Counted from the stretch's first letter, positions 6,448 through 13,989 are shown. The stretch: DNA of 18,059 nucleotides from an uncultured Clostridium sp. (GCF_900547735.1 NZ_URHZ01000094.1:1-18059), one strand, 5' to 3'. Notes: generated from the sequence alone by a model not told the origin. Program-made: numbers and translations.

Positions 6448-7635
6448 ATGCCAAAATTAAGTGACCGCGTCGGCACGTTTACAGATTCCGTCATCCGGAG
6501 GATGACGAGAATCAGCGACGCAAAAGAAGGTTCCATCAACTTATCCCAGGGGTTTCCGGACTTTGACCCGCCGAAGGAGATAACCGATGCACTGGCAAAA
6601 GCCGCGGCGGAGGGGCCTCATCAGTACAGCATCACGTTCGGCGCCGATAATATCCGTGAGGCTCTTGCCAGGAAACACGGCAATGCCATCGGGCGCGCGA
6701 TTGATCCCGATAAGGAGATCGTTGTGACATGCGGGGGGACGGAGGCCATGATGGCAGCCATGATGACCATCTGCAATCCCGGAGACAATGTTATCGTATT
6801 CTCCCCATTTTACGAAAACTACGGAGCGGACGCCATTCTTTCGGGCGCCAATCCGATTTATGTACCGCTCATTCCCCCGGAATTTAACTTTGACCGTGAA
6901 GTTTTGGAGGCTGCGTTTAAACAGGGGGTAAAAGCCATTATCGTCTGCAATCCGTCCAACCCCTGCGGCAAGGTGTTTACGCGGGAGGAACTTATCTTTA
7001 TCGGTTCCCTGGCTGAAAAATACGATGCCTTTGTCGTGACGGATGAGGTATACGAGCATATTATTTTTAAACCCAATGTGCATGTACACATGGCAGGCCT
7101 TCCGGGCATGTATGACAGGACGATCACCTGCAATTCCCTTTCCAAGACCTACTCGATTACGGGATGGCGTCTCGGCTATCTGATCGGGCCGGAGGAAGTG
7201 ATTGAGGGAGCGAAGAAAGTCCATGATTTTCTGACCGTCGGGGCGGCGGCTCCGCTTCAGGAGGCGGCAACCGTGGGTCTGAATTTCGGACCGGAATACT
7301 ATGAGGAGCTTCAGCAGATTTATACGGAGAAAAGAGACTATTTTGTAGCGGGACTGGACAAAATCGGGCTGAAACATACGGTTCCCCAGGGCTCCTATTT
7401 TATCCTGATCGATATTTCCGATTTCCTTGCCCTGCCTCAGTTTAAGGGGTATACGGATCTGGAATTCTGTGAGTGGATGATCAATCATTACGGCGTGGCC
7501 GCAGTACCCGGCTCCAGCTTCTTTAAAGAAGAGGTGAACCATCTGATCCGTCTGCATTTTGCAAGGCAGAAGGATACCCTGGATGAGGCCCTGCGCCGAC
7601 TGGGAGAGATGATGAAAGAACAGGTTAATGAATGA
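6448..7635 (+). CDS. Class I/II PLP-dependent aminotransferase
   Basis: A 395-residue cytoplasmic aminotransferase (fold type I, aspartate/aromatic/branched-chain group), moving an amino group between an amino acid and a 2-oxo acid. Visible: substrate-side NLSQGFPDFDPP near the N-terminus, CNPSNPCGKVF, TDEVYEH with PLP-binding D199, NSLSKTYSITGWRLGY with Schiff-base lysine K233, and a C-terminal LIRLHFA containing the carboxylate-binding arginine. The start at 6448 is set by AGGAGG 8 bases upstream (6434-6439); an in-frame ATG at 6424 lies before that site and is unlikely. In the operon with an amino-acid importer and an M20 amidase it probably degrades the imported amino acid. It resembles PatA/AraT-like enzymes; exact substrate unresolved. 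The FliB-family gene overlaps its stop (ATGA). Confidence 0.88.
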   Translation: MPKLSDRVGTFTDSVIRRMTRISDAKEGSINLSQGFPDFDPPKEITDALAKAAAEGPHQYSITFGADNIREALARKHGNAIGRAIDPDKEIVVTCGGTEAMMAAMMTICNPGDNVIVFSPFYENYGADAILSGANPIYVPLIPPEFNFDREVLEAAFKQGVKAIIVCNPSNPCGKVFTREELIFIGSLAEKYDAFVVTDEVYEHIIFKPNVHVHMAGLPGMYDRTITCNSLSKTYSITGWRLGYLIGPEEVIEGAKKVHDFLTVGAAAPLQEAATVGLNFGPEYYEELQQIYTEKRDYFVAGLDKIGLKHTVPQGSYFILIDISDFLALPQFKGYTDLEFCEWMINHYGVAAVPGSSFFKEEVNHLIRLHFARQKDTLDEALRRLGEMMKEQVNE

Positions 7636-8963
7636 AAAAGATAATTACGGTGCGTTATCCGCACTACTATAAAGAGTTTTCCTGTACGGGCTCCCGCTGC
7701 GAAGACACTTGCTGTGCCTCGTGGGGAGTCTCCATCGATCCGGTTTCCCTGAAACGCTATCAATGCGTGAAAGGGGAATTTGGAAGACGTCTCCGTGAGT
7801 CCATCGATACAAGGACGGGCAGCTTCATCCAGAGGGATGGAAGATGCCCGTTTTTAAACAGGGAAAATCTCTGCGACATGTATACCTGCCTTGGGGAAAA
7901 GAGCCTGTGCAGAACCTGCCGCGATTTTCCGCGTCATATGGAGGACTACGGCCCGCTGCGCGAGGTGACGCTCTCCCTGGCCTGCCCCGAGGCTGCCAGG
8001 CTGATTCTCGGAACCGGAAGAAGGGGAGAGGGTGAGTGCGCCGGGAAAACAGAGGCGGAGGGGAAAACAAAGGCGAAAGGGAAAACAGAGGCGAAGGATA
8101 ATACAGAGCGGCTTAATAATGTGAAAACAGCCGCCCCAGAATACTACATTCGCAGGAAAGCGGTTGAAGATAAGAAAGGCTGGAAAAGGGCGGACAGTGG
8201 GGTGGACACTCATCTGCTCAGGCAGCTTATAAAAGTCAGGGAGGCATTTTATACCATACTCTCATGGGAAGGCGTAGAGATGGAAGTCAGGATGGCGGTC
8301 ATCCTGACTCTGGCACATGACGCCGAAAATCGGCTGGAAAATGGCCGTAAGGACAGTCTTGAACGGCTGCTGGCCCGCTACACTCTGCCGGAGAACAGGG
8401 AGCGCCTGCTCTCCCTGTTCCGCCTATATAAAGGCGGGGCGGGGGAGAGGCAGAGGGACAGCCTGATGTGTCTTTACCTGGAACTGACCGATACCCTTGA
8501 ACCGGTTTCACCCAGGTGGAAAGAGATGGCCGGAAAGTATGCGGAAGTATTATATGGCGGGAATACCGGAGCCGTGGAGCATCCCGCGCAGAACCAGGAG
8601 CTTTCCCGCAGTGAGTTGCAGAAGAAGCTTAAGCAGGTATATCCTTTCATTGATTCCGACATGGAAAAACTGATGAGGTATTTCCTCTATACGTATGTAC
8701 TGGGAGCCGTATATGACGGGCAGTTGCTGACCGCGGTCAAGACGGCTTTATTCAGTTGTCTGGTAATACGGGAAGCAGATTTGGGAATTCTTAAAGAGAC
8801 AGGGAGCTTTACGAAAGAGGATCAGATAGAGACAGCCCATCTCTGGTCCAGGCAGTTGGAACATTCGGATTACAATCTTAAAAAAATGGAGCGGCTGATG
8901 AGGAGGCATGAGGCATTGGGAATGAAACAGATGATGATCTGTCTGCTGGCCGGGGATAAATAG
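7632..8963 (+). CDS. FliB-family (flagellin lysine-N-methylase-like) Cys-rich protein
   Basis: A 443-residue protein matching the FliB family, named for Salmonella FliB, which methylates lysines of flagellin. The N-terminal cysteine pattern is diagnostic: C18, C23, C27-C28 (SCTGSRCEDTCCASWG), then C72 (RCPFL), C81, C86, C93 and C96 (LCRTCRDFPR), a probable metal or Fe-S site. The C-terminal two thirds are mostly helical. Residues about 138-155 are a low-complexity Gly-Lys-Thr-Glu/Ala-rich insert encoded by three 18-base tandem repeats. The ATG overlaps the aminotransferase stop (ATGA), and no strong ribosome site is seen, so translation is probably coupled. No flagellar genes are nearby, so methylation of flagellin is not supported by context. 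Many non-motile Firmicutes carry such proteins with unknown targets. Family call good, function unsure. Confidence 0.75.
   Translation: MKKIITVRYPHYYKEFSCTGSRCEDTCCASWGVSIDPVSLKRYQCVKGEFGRRLRESIDTRTGSFIQRDGRCPFLNRENLCDMYTCLGEKSLCRTCRDFPRHMEDYGPLREVTLSLACPEAARLILGTGRRGEGECAGKTEAEGKTKAKGKTEAKDNTERLNNVKTAAPEYYIRRKAVEDKKGWKRADSGVDTHLLRQLIKVREAFYTILSWEGVEMEVRMAVILTLAHDAENRLENGRKDSLERLLARYTLPENRERLLSLFRLYKGGAGERQRDSLMCLYLELTDTLEPVSPRWKEMAGKYAEVLYGGNTGAVEHPAQNQELSRSELQKKLKQVYPFIDSDMEKLMRYFLYTYVLGAVYDGQLLTAVKTALFSCLVIREADLGILKETGSFTKEDQIETAHLWSRQLEHSDYNLKKMERLMRRHEALGMKQMMICLLAGDK
8043..8096 (+). repeat. Three 18-base tandem repeats inside FliB-family gene
   Basis: Units 8043-8060, 8061-8078 and 8079-8096, each of the form GGGAAAACARAGGCGRAR and encoding GKTxAx. 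A decayed fourth unit follows. The period is a multiple of three, so copy-number changes keep the frame. Confidence 0.85.
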
Positions 8964-8975
8964 TGTGGAGCCTTC

Positions 8976-9004
8976 TTGCATTCCGGAAATCTATCAATTA
9001 TAAT
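8976..9004 (+). promoter_or_regulatory. Promoter of the Rpn-like gene
   Basis: TTGCAT (8976-8981), a 17-base spacer and a perfect TATAAT (8999-9004), starting 13 bases after the FliB-family stop. Start of transcription near 9011, leaving a 130-base leader. Confidence 0.65.
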
Positions 9005-9014
9005 GAACATATTC

Positions 9015-9087
9015 CGGCAGATGTCTTCTGCCGCGTTCTTTATACACATTTGTGCATTTCTAACCGGTTTACCACTATAAAACCGGT
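9015..9087 (+). other. Two hairpins in the leader of the Rpn-like gene
   Basis: CGGCAG (9015-9020) with CTGCCG (9028-9033), loop of 7, followed by a T-rich CGTTCTTTATA; then ACCGGTTT (9063-9070) with AAACCGGT (9080-9087), loop of 9. The first could weakly terminate the upstream operon; the second may shape the leader or bind a protein. No known riboswitch was recognised. Confidence 0.4.
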
Positions 9088-9142
9088 CATGGCTGTATCG
9101 GCCGCAAGTTTCATTTGATTATAATCTGAGGAGGAAGTGCGT

Positions 9143-10165
9143 ATGACACATGAAAACACACAGAAAAAGAGCTTGGTTCTTCTGAGTGAAAGAGACAGAG
9201 AACAGGTGGAGGCGATGCTGAGGCAAAATCCTGTGGTTTGGAGAAAATTTCAACAGTTGACAGAAAAACTTCAGGAGGAGTTGATGAGCTTTGCCATGGG
9301 AAACTGCGGATTGAAAATCAGCTATGATCCTTTCTTTAAAATGGTTTTTAATCCCGAGATACACAGAGAACGATTATCAAGAATGCTCTCCTGTATTATG
9401 GGACAGCGGGTTATCGTGAAACGGGCATTGCCAAATGAATCCAACCGGATTACCGCAGAAGATTCTCTGCTGATTATGGATGTCTTGACAGAATTGGAAA
9501 GTGGGGAATTAGTTAATGTTGAGATTCAAAAAATAGGATATGCTTTTCCAGGGGAAAGAGCTGCCTGCTATTCATCCGACCTTTTACTCAGACAGTACAG
9601 CCGGGTGAAGGGCCAGGCTGGAAGAAGGTTTTCCTACAGAGAGCTCAGAAATGTTTATACGATTGTTCTGATTGAAAAGAGCAGTTTGGAATTTCATAGA
9701 ACACAGGAGCAGTATATCCATTATTCAAACCAGGTATTTAATACAGGGCTGAAGTTAAATTTGCTGCAAAAATACATATTTATTTCCCTTGATGTTTTTC
9801 AGGAAATGTCTTACACTTTAAATAGAGAATTAGACGCGTGGCTTCTCTTCCTGAGTTCGGATAAACCGGATGATATGATTCGCATTATAGAAAAATATCC
9901 GTGTTTTAAAGAACTTTATAGGGAGATAGCCGAATTTCAAACAAAGCCAGAGGAGTTGGTCAATATGTATTCGGATGCATTGGAAATTATGGATAAAAAT
10001 ACAGTGCAGTATATGATCGATGAGCAACAACAGGAAATCGAGAGGCAAAGGAAGCTGGTGGCGGAAAAAGAGGAACTATTACAGAAACAGAGTGCGGAAA
10101 TAGCCCGTTTAAAAAAGCAGTTAGAACGTAACAGTTCAGATAGGTCTGCGCATTTACTGCGCTGA
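9143..10165 (+). CDS. Rpn / PD-(D/E)XK nuclease-like protein with C-terminal coiled coil
   Basis: A 340-residue protein matching the Rpn / PDDEXK_2 family (recombination-promoting nuclease or transposase-like). Core: YDPFFKMVFN (61-70), acidic D113 in LLIMDV, ELVNVEIQK with E127 and Q129 (the E-x-Q variant of the catalytic motif), and R139 in GERAACY, as usual for this family. The last 50 residues are Glu/Gln/Lys-rich heptad-like sequence, probably a coiled coil. The start at ATG 9143 is set by GAGGAGGA at 9128-9135; a GTG at 9137 is less likely. It has its own promoter and is visibly more AT-rich than its neighbours, suggesting acquisition by transfer. Such proteins cut DNA in Escherichia coli studies and are often present in many copies; here the role is unknown. 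Confidence 0.75.
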   Translation: MTHENTQKKSLVLLSERDREQVEAMLRQNPVVWRKFQQLTEKLQEELMSFAMGNCGLKISYDPFFKMVFNPEIHRERLSRMLSCIMGQRVIVKRALPNESNRITAEDSLLIMDVLTELESGELVNVEIQKIGYAFPGERAACYSSDLLLRQYSRVKGQAGRRFSYRELRNVYTIVLIEKSSLEFHRTQEQYIHYSNQVFNTGLKLNLLQKYIFISLDVFQEMSYTLNRELDAWLLFLSSDKPDDMIRIIEKYPCFKELYREIAEFQTKPEELVNMYSDALEIMDKNTVQYMIDEQQQEIERQRKLVAEKEELLQKQSAEIARLKKQLERNSSDRSAHLLR

Positions 10166-10199
10166 CCGTACAAAAAGGTAGTTGCAGCTGCCGCTCAAT

Positions 10200-10254
10200 A
10201 AAAGAGCGTCCATTCCAGCAGGATTCATTTGCAGGAACGGACGCTCTTTTTTTT
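10200..10254. terminator. Bidirectional terminator between Rpn-like and MATE genes
   Basis: AAAAGAGCGTCC (10200-10211) pairs perfectly with GGACGCTCTTTT (10239-10250), with inner TTCC/GGAA pairing, followed by four more T (eight T in a row, 10247-10254). On the minus strand the same stem ends in TTTT, so it can end both the plus-strand Rpn-like gene and the convergent minus-strand MATE gene. Confidence 0.88.
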
Positions 10255-10327
10255 CGCAGGCGCAGCTATTTGTTCATTAATAATGATATATTGACAGAGT
10301 GGCCATATAATCGACAATCAGCATCCC

Positions 10328-11695
10328 CTATCGGGAAAGCGTCTTAATCTTTTTCACATAAATTCTCCTGAACAGAATCGTAGTCAGTGTGACGGAGATA
10401 AGTTCCGCCAGCGGAAAGGAGTACCACACAGCGTGGAGGCCCGCCACTTTGGCGAATATGTAAGCCAGAGGCAGAATACAGAAAAGCTGTCTGGCCACCG
10501 ATACGACGAGGCTGTAGATTCCGTTGCCCAGCGCCTGGAAAACGGAGCCGAGAATGATGCAGTAGCCTGCAAACAGGAAGCTGGTGCTGATGATGCGCAG
10601 CGCCGGGGCGCCGACTTCCAGCATGTGATCGGAGGCGTTGAAAAGCATCAGCAGCCGTTCCGGGAACAACTGGAAAATGATAAGGCCGATCAGCATAATT
10701 CCGATGGCGATGAAGGTGCTCAGTTTAATGGTATCCATAATTCTCTTCCTGTTTCCTGCTCCGTAGTTGTAGGCAACAATCGGAATCACACCGTTATTTA
10801 ATCCGAAAATAGGCATAAAGATGAAACTCTGGAGCTTGAAGTAAATACCCAGGACGGAAACGGCCGTCTCGGAAAACATGATAAGAATTTTGTTCATACC
10901 AAAGGTCATGATGGAAACGATAGACTGCATAACAATAGAAGGAACACCAACCTCGTAAATCTTGGCGATGATGCGGCCGTCGGGTCTGAATCCCTTTATC
11001 GAGAGCTGAACGTCGTGATTTTTCTTTTTATTAAAAAGAATGGCAAGTATCATTGCGATAATCTGGCCCGTGACCGTGGCGATGGCGGCTCCCTGTATTC
11101 CGAGGCGCGGGAAACCGAACAGACCGAAAATCATAATCGGGTCCAGGATAATGTTGATGATGGCTCCGGTTCCCTGTGTCACCATGCTGTAGATGGTCCG
11201 GCCGGTGGACTGCATGATTCGCTCAAATGTCATCTCCATGAAAATACCGAAGGAGAAAATCAGGCAGATGGTGAGATACTGCGTACCGTATTCAATGATT
11301 TCCACGTTTTCCGTCTGGCTTGCAAAGAACAGGCGTGAACCGAAGATTCCAATCAGTGCAAAAACAAGGTAGCTGACAAAGGCCAGGAATACGCCGTTGG
11401 CGGCTGAAAGGTTGGCTTCCTTCTGGCGCTTTTCTCCTAGGGAGCGGGAGAGCAGGGCATTGATGCCGACACATGTTCCAGAGGACACCGCGATCATAAG
11501 GCTCTGGATGGGAAAGGCGAGCGAAACCGCCGTCAGCGCATTCTCACTGATCTGGGCGACGAAGACACTGTCTACGACATTGTAAAGAGCCTGTACCAGC
11601 ATGGATGCAATCATGGGAAGCGACATGGAAACCAGCAGTTTATTGACGGGCATGGTGCCCATTTTATTTTCATTTGACATAGCTGTAGCTGACAT
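10328..11695 (-). CDS. MATE family multidrug/sodium or proton antiporter
   Basis: A 455-residue membrane protein of the MATE family (NorM/DinF-like), exporting small cationic or drug-like compounds using a sodium or proton gradient. It shows about 12 hydrophobic spans in two homologous halves, with characteristic N-terminal segments PMIASMLVQALYNVVDSVFV and GTCVGINALLSRSLG, and AYNYGAGN at the start of the second half. The start is at 11695 because AGGAGG (11702-11707 on the complementary strand) is spaced 6 bases from it; an in-frame ATG at 11755 lies over the promoter and is rejected. It is a single-gene unit, convergent with the Rpn-like gene, and has a MarR/SlyA-like operator in its leader. 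The substrate is not determined. Confidence 0.92.
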   Translation of the reverse strand: MSATAMSNENKMGTMPVNKLLVSMSLPMIASMLVQALYNVVDSVFVAQISENALTAVSLAFPIQSLMIAVSSGTCVGINALLSRSLGEKRQKEANLSAANGVFLAFVSYLVFALIGIFGSRLFFASQTENVEIIEYGTQYLTICLIFSFGIFMEMTFERIMQSTGRTIYSMVTQGTGAIINIILDPIMIFGLFGFPRLGIQGAAIATVTGQIIAMILAILFNKKKNHDVQLSIKGFRPDGRIIAKIYEVGVPSIVMQSIVSIMTFGMNKILIMFSETAVSVLGIYFKLQSFIFMPIFGLNNGVIPIVAYNYGAGNRKRIMDTIKLSTFIAIGIMLIGLIIFQLFPERLLMLFNASDHMLEVGAPALRIISTSFLFAGYCIILGSVFQALGNGIYSLVVSVARQLFCILPLAYIFAKVAGLHAVWYSFPLAELISVTLTTILFRRIYVKKIKTLSR

Positions 11696-11712
11696 TTTTA
11701 TCCTCCTGTTAA

Positions 11713-11724
11713 TTAGCGTACTAA
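11713..11724. promoter_or_regulatory. SlyA/MarR-like operator in MATE leader
   Basis: TTAGCGTACTAA, with TTAG/CTAA arms, flanked by AA and CAATT. It closely resembles the SlyA operator consensus TTAGCAAGCTAA. It lies just downstream of the deduced MATE transcription start (about +12 to +23), a repressing position. No MarR-family gene is in the window. Confidence 0.5.
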
Positions 11725-11741
11725 CAATTACAGCATCCAGC

Positions 11742-11771
11742 ATTATAGCATTCACCAGGGAAACATGTCAA
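11742..11771 (-). promoter_or_regulatory. Promoter of the MATE gene
   Basis: Read on the minus strand: TTGACA (11771-11766), an 18-base spacer and TATAAT (11747-11742), both perfect hexamers. Start of transcription near 11735, about 40 bases before the ATG. Confidence 0.85.
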
Positions 11772-11821
11772 TGTTATTATTATTTCGCCAAAAAACGGTA
11801 CATATTTATACAAAAATCCGC

Positions 11822-11851
11822 TTGTCAGGCGTTCTGTATTTATGCTATCAT
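11822..11851 (+). promoter_or_regulatory. Probable promoter of the aspartate aminotransferase
   Basis: TTGTCA (11822-11827), an 18-base spacer and TATCAT (11846-11851). It is divergent from the MATE promoter with about 50 bases between the -35 boxes. Transcription would start near 11858; the 93-base leader holds a small CAGGC-TTGT-GCCTG hairpin (11890-11903). Confidence 0.5.
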
Positions 11852-11950
11852 TATCTTACTGCTTTTCGGTGATTGTTTGGAAATAAATACAGGCTTGTGC
11901 CTGAGGGGCCGGAAAAACAGATATTGGAATGATTAAGGAGGAATTTGAGG

Positions 11951-13240
11951 ATGAAGCCATACAGCGAATTGACGAGAGAAGAGTTGTTGGAGCTTAAGAA
12001 AGACCTGTCTGCCCAGTACCATGCATTTCAGGGGAAGGATTTAAAACTTGACATGTCGCGCGGAAAACCCAGCGTGGAACAGCTCGATTTATCCATGGGA
12101 ATGATGGATGTGCTGAGCAGTGACTGTGACCTGACATGTGAAGATGGTACAGACTGCCGTAATTACGGTGTACTCGACGGTATTAAAGAAGCGAAAGAGC
12201 TGCTTGGCGACATGATTGAAGTTCCGGCTGATAATATTATTATTTACGGAAACTCCAGCCTGAATATTATGTACGACACAATTTCACGTTCCATGACTCA
12301 CGGCGTAATGGGGAACACTCCGTGGTGCAAGCTTGATAAAGTGAAATTCTTATGTCCCGTACCTGGTTATGACAGACATTTTGCCATTACCGAGTATTTT
12401 GGCATCGAGATGATTAATGTACCGATGACGGAAGACGGACCTGATATGGATATGGTTGAGAACCTCGTCTCCACCGATGACAGCATCAAAGGCATCTGGT
12501 GTGTACCGAAGTATTCAAACCCAACCGGTAATTCCTATTCGGATCAGACGGTCCGCCGTTTTGCAAGACTGAAACCGGCGGCGGCCGATTTCAGAATTTA
12601 CTGGGATAATGCATACAGCGTGCATCATTTATACGACGATGCTCAGGATAACCTGATTGAAATTCTGGCTGAGTGCAAGAGAGCGGGAAATCCGGATCTG
12701 GCTTACAAGTTTTCCTCCACATCCAAAATCAGCTTCCCGGGTTCCGGTATTGCGGCGATCGCTACATCCCACAATAACCTGGAAGATATCAAGAAACAGT
12801 TGAGAATGCAGACAATCGGCCATGACAAAGTAAACCAGCTCCGCCATGTCCGCTATTTCAAGAATATCCACGGCATGGTAGAGCATATGCGCAAACATGC
12901 CGAGATTTTAAGACCGAAGTTTGAGGCGGTGGAGAATATTCTCGCCCGCGAACTCGATGGACTTGGAATCGGTACCTGGACCAGTCCGAAGGGAGGATAT
13001 TTCATTTCCTTCGATTCTCTGGACGGCTGTGCCAAAGATATCGTGGCAAAATGTAAGAAAGCAGGCGTTGTGATGACAGGGGCGGGCGCTACCTATCCTT
13101 ACGGCAAGGATCCTCATGACAGCAATATCCGTATTGCTCCATCCTATCCGCCGCTTCAGGATCTTATCACCGCTACGGAACTGTTTGCTCTCTGCGTGAA
13201 GGTCGTCAGCGTTAACAAATATCTCAATGGGACGAAATAA
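11951..13240 (+). CDS. Aspartate aminotransferase, MocR/Rv3722c-like (PF12897 type)
   Basis: A 429-residue cytoplasmic PLP enzyme of the Aminotran_MocR group, whose Mycobacterium tuberculosis member Rv3722c is an aspartate aminotransferase linking aspartate with 2-oxoglutarate/glutamate. Visible: N-terminal LDMSRGKPSVEQLDLS, YGNSSLNIMYDT (phosphate cup), PKYSNPTGNSYS with N190, YWDNAYSVHH with D219, and SSTSKISFPGSG with Schiff-base lysine K259. Despite the family name there is no DNA-binding GntR domain: the protein starts directly with the aminotransferase part. The start at 11951 is set by AAGGAGG at 11935-11941; a TTG at 11945 is unlikely. It is a single-gene unit with its own promoter and terminator. 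It probably serves central nitrogen and aspartate metabolism rather than the transporter operon. Confidence 0.85.
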   Translation: MKPYSELTREELLELKKDLSAQYHAFQGKDLKLDMSRGKPSVEQLDLSMGMMDVLSSDCDLTCEDGTDCRNYGVLDGIKEAKELLGDMIEVPADNIIIYGNSSLNIMYDTISRSMTHGVMGNTPWCKLDKVKFLCPVPGYDRHFAITEYFGIEMINVPMTEDGPDMDMVENLVSTDDSIKGIWCVPKYSNPTGNSYSDQTVRRFARLKPAAADFRIYWDNAYSVHHLYDDAQDNLIEILAECKRAGNPDLAYKFSSTSKISFPGSGIAAIATSHNNLEDIKKQLRMQTIGHDKVNQLRHVRYFKNIHGMVEHMRKHAEILRPKFEAVENILARELDGLGIGTWTSPKGGYFISFDSLDGCAKDIVAKCKKAGVVMTGAGATYPYGKDPHDSNIRIAPSYPPLQDLITATELFALCVKVVSVNKYLNGTK

Positions 13241-13270
13241 GCTGCTTCCGAGCAATATGTGATATGATGA

Positions 13271-13314
13271 GATTGTATGGGCATTGCCATGCCGGCGGCC
13301 CATACAATCTTTTT
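13271..13314 (+). terminator. Strong intrinsic terminator after aspartate aminotransferase
   Basis: Perfect 12-base arms GATTGTATGGGC (13271-13282) and GCCCATACAATC (13298-13309), then TTTTT (13310-13314). It begins 30 bases after the stop. Confidence 0.93.
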
Positions 13315-13404
13315 CGTTGTCGGAATCCCTTTATATCATAAACCGTTCCTGTTCACTCTGTGCCCGGTAAATCTTACAAATTTCGCCAGGAAGCGGTGTA
13401 AACC

Positions 13405-13433
13405 TTTACAAGAGAGACGGGCTAATATAGAAT
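13405..13433 (+). promoter_or_regulatory. Promoter of the gtrA-yfhO operon
   Basis: TTTACA (13405-13410), a 17-base spacer and TAGAAT (13428-13433). Transcription would start near 13441, giving a leader of about 98 bases. Just upstream, CTTACA (13371-13376) and TGTAAA (13398-13403) form a spaced inverted pair that could be an operator. Confidence 0.5.
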
Positions 13434-13450
13434 AAAGATAATTGTCCGGA

Positions 13451-13506
13451 ATGCGGAGTTTAGCTGCGGAACGCATCGCAGAAAGGCAAAGCGGTTGCGA
13501 TAACCG
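13451..13506 (+). other. Structured leader with mutually exclusive stems before gtrA
   Basis: Four possible stems overlap pairwise: ATGCG (13451-13455) with CGCAT (13472-13476); CTGCG (13464-13468) with CGCAG (13477-13481); ATCGCA (13475-13480) with TGCGAT (13496-13501); CGGTT (13492-13496) with AACCG (13502-13506). Alternatives exclude each other, as in attenuators or riboswitches. No known riboswitch class was recognised, and no T run follows, so any control would be at translation start. Confidence 0.35.
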
Positions 13507-13538
13507 GTATAAATAAGGGAAATTATGAGGAATCTGAT

Positions 13539-13973
13539 ATGTTAAATGAAAAAATGGGAAAACTGTGGGCAAGGTTTGTAAACCGTGAGACGGTCTCCTA
13601 CTTTATTTTTGGCGTCCTTACGACGGCGGTGGACTGGCTTGTTTATCCGCTGATGAGATGGTTCGGCCATTCGGTTGCAATGTCTTCCATTGCATCCTGG
13701 GCGGCGGCAGTCATCTTTGCGTTTGTGACAAACAAGCTTTTTGTATTTCAGAGTTATACATTCCGGCCGAAGGAGCTGGGCAAAGAATTTGTCTCCTTTG
13801 TCTCCTGCCGTGCGCTGACCGGTGCATTTACCGTGGTTGCCATGGTGGTAATTGTGGATGTGATGGGATGGAATGAATGGATTGGAAAAGTCGCAGTGTC
13901 GGCGTTATCGCTGGTACTGAATTATATATTCAGCAAGTTATTTATATTTAAAAAGACAGCGGAGAATAACTGA
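13539..13973 (+). CDS. GtrA/GtcA-family membrane protein
   Basis: A 144-residue protein with four predicted membrane spans, of the GtrA/GtcA family. Members are thought to help move undecaprenyl-phosphate-linked sugars across the membrane for modification of teichoic acids, O-antigen or other glycopolymers. Visible: YFIFGVLTTAVDWLVY in the first span, FVTNKLFVFQS after the second and NYIFSKLFIFKK at the C-terminus, the repeated N-K/S-K-L-F-x-F pattern of the family. The start has TGAGG 8 bases upstream. It sits 16 bases before a YfhO-family gene, a pairing known from Gram-positive cell-wall glycosylation systems (GtcA with YfhO and a CsbB-like transferase). The CsbB-like enzyme is absent from this window. 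Confidence 0.88.
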   Translation: MLNEKMGKLWARFVNRETVSYFIFGVLTTAVDWLVYPLMRWFGHSVAMSSIASWAAAVIFAFVTNKLFVFQSYTFRPKELGKEFVSFVSCRALTGAFTVVAMVVIVDVMGWNEWIGKVAVSALSLVLNYIFSKLFIFKKTAENN

Positions 13974-13989
13974 CGTTTTGGAGGAACCT

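Noticed and set aside
6541..7557. A 338-codon minus-strand frame opposite the aminotransferase
   Set aside because: The plus-strand frame has all aminotransferase motifs; the minus-strand product shows no domain and no start signals.
2634..7635. Reading the M20 enzyme plus aminotransferase as an N-acetyl-diaminopimelate (lysine) pathway
   Set aside because: The M20 active-site signature is YDALPG...HACGHN, as in AbgB/ACY1L2, not the HACGHD form of N-acetyl-diaminopimelate deacetylases, and the linked ABC importer fits uptake rather than biosynthesis.
7632..8963. Taking the FliB-family gene as evidence for a flagellar locus
   Set aside because: No flagellin, chaperone or flagellar assembly gene is present in the window, and the gene is coupled to an amino-acid import operon.
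10291..10311. TTGACA followed by TATAAT near the 3' end of the MATE gene
   Set aside because: The hexamers are only 9 bases apart, far from the 16-18 needed, and there is no gene for them to serve.
11696..11755. Longer MATE protein starting at 11755 on the minus strand
   Set aside because: It would begin upstream of the deduced promoter -10 box; the ATG at 11695 has AGGAGG at a 6-base spacing.
11951..13240. Calling the aminotransferase a MocR transcription factor
   Set aside because: It lacks any N-terminal helix-turn-helix domain; the aminotransferase part begins at the start codon.
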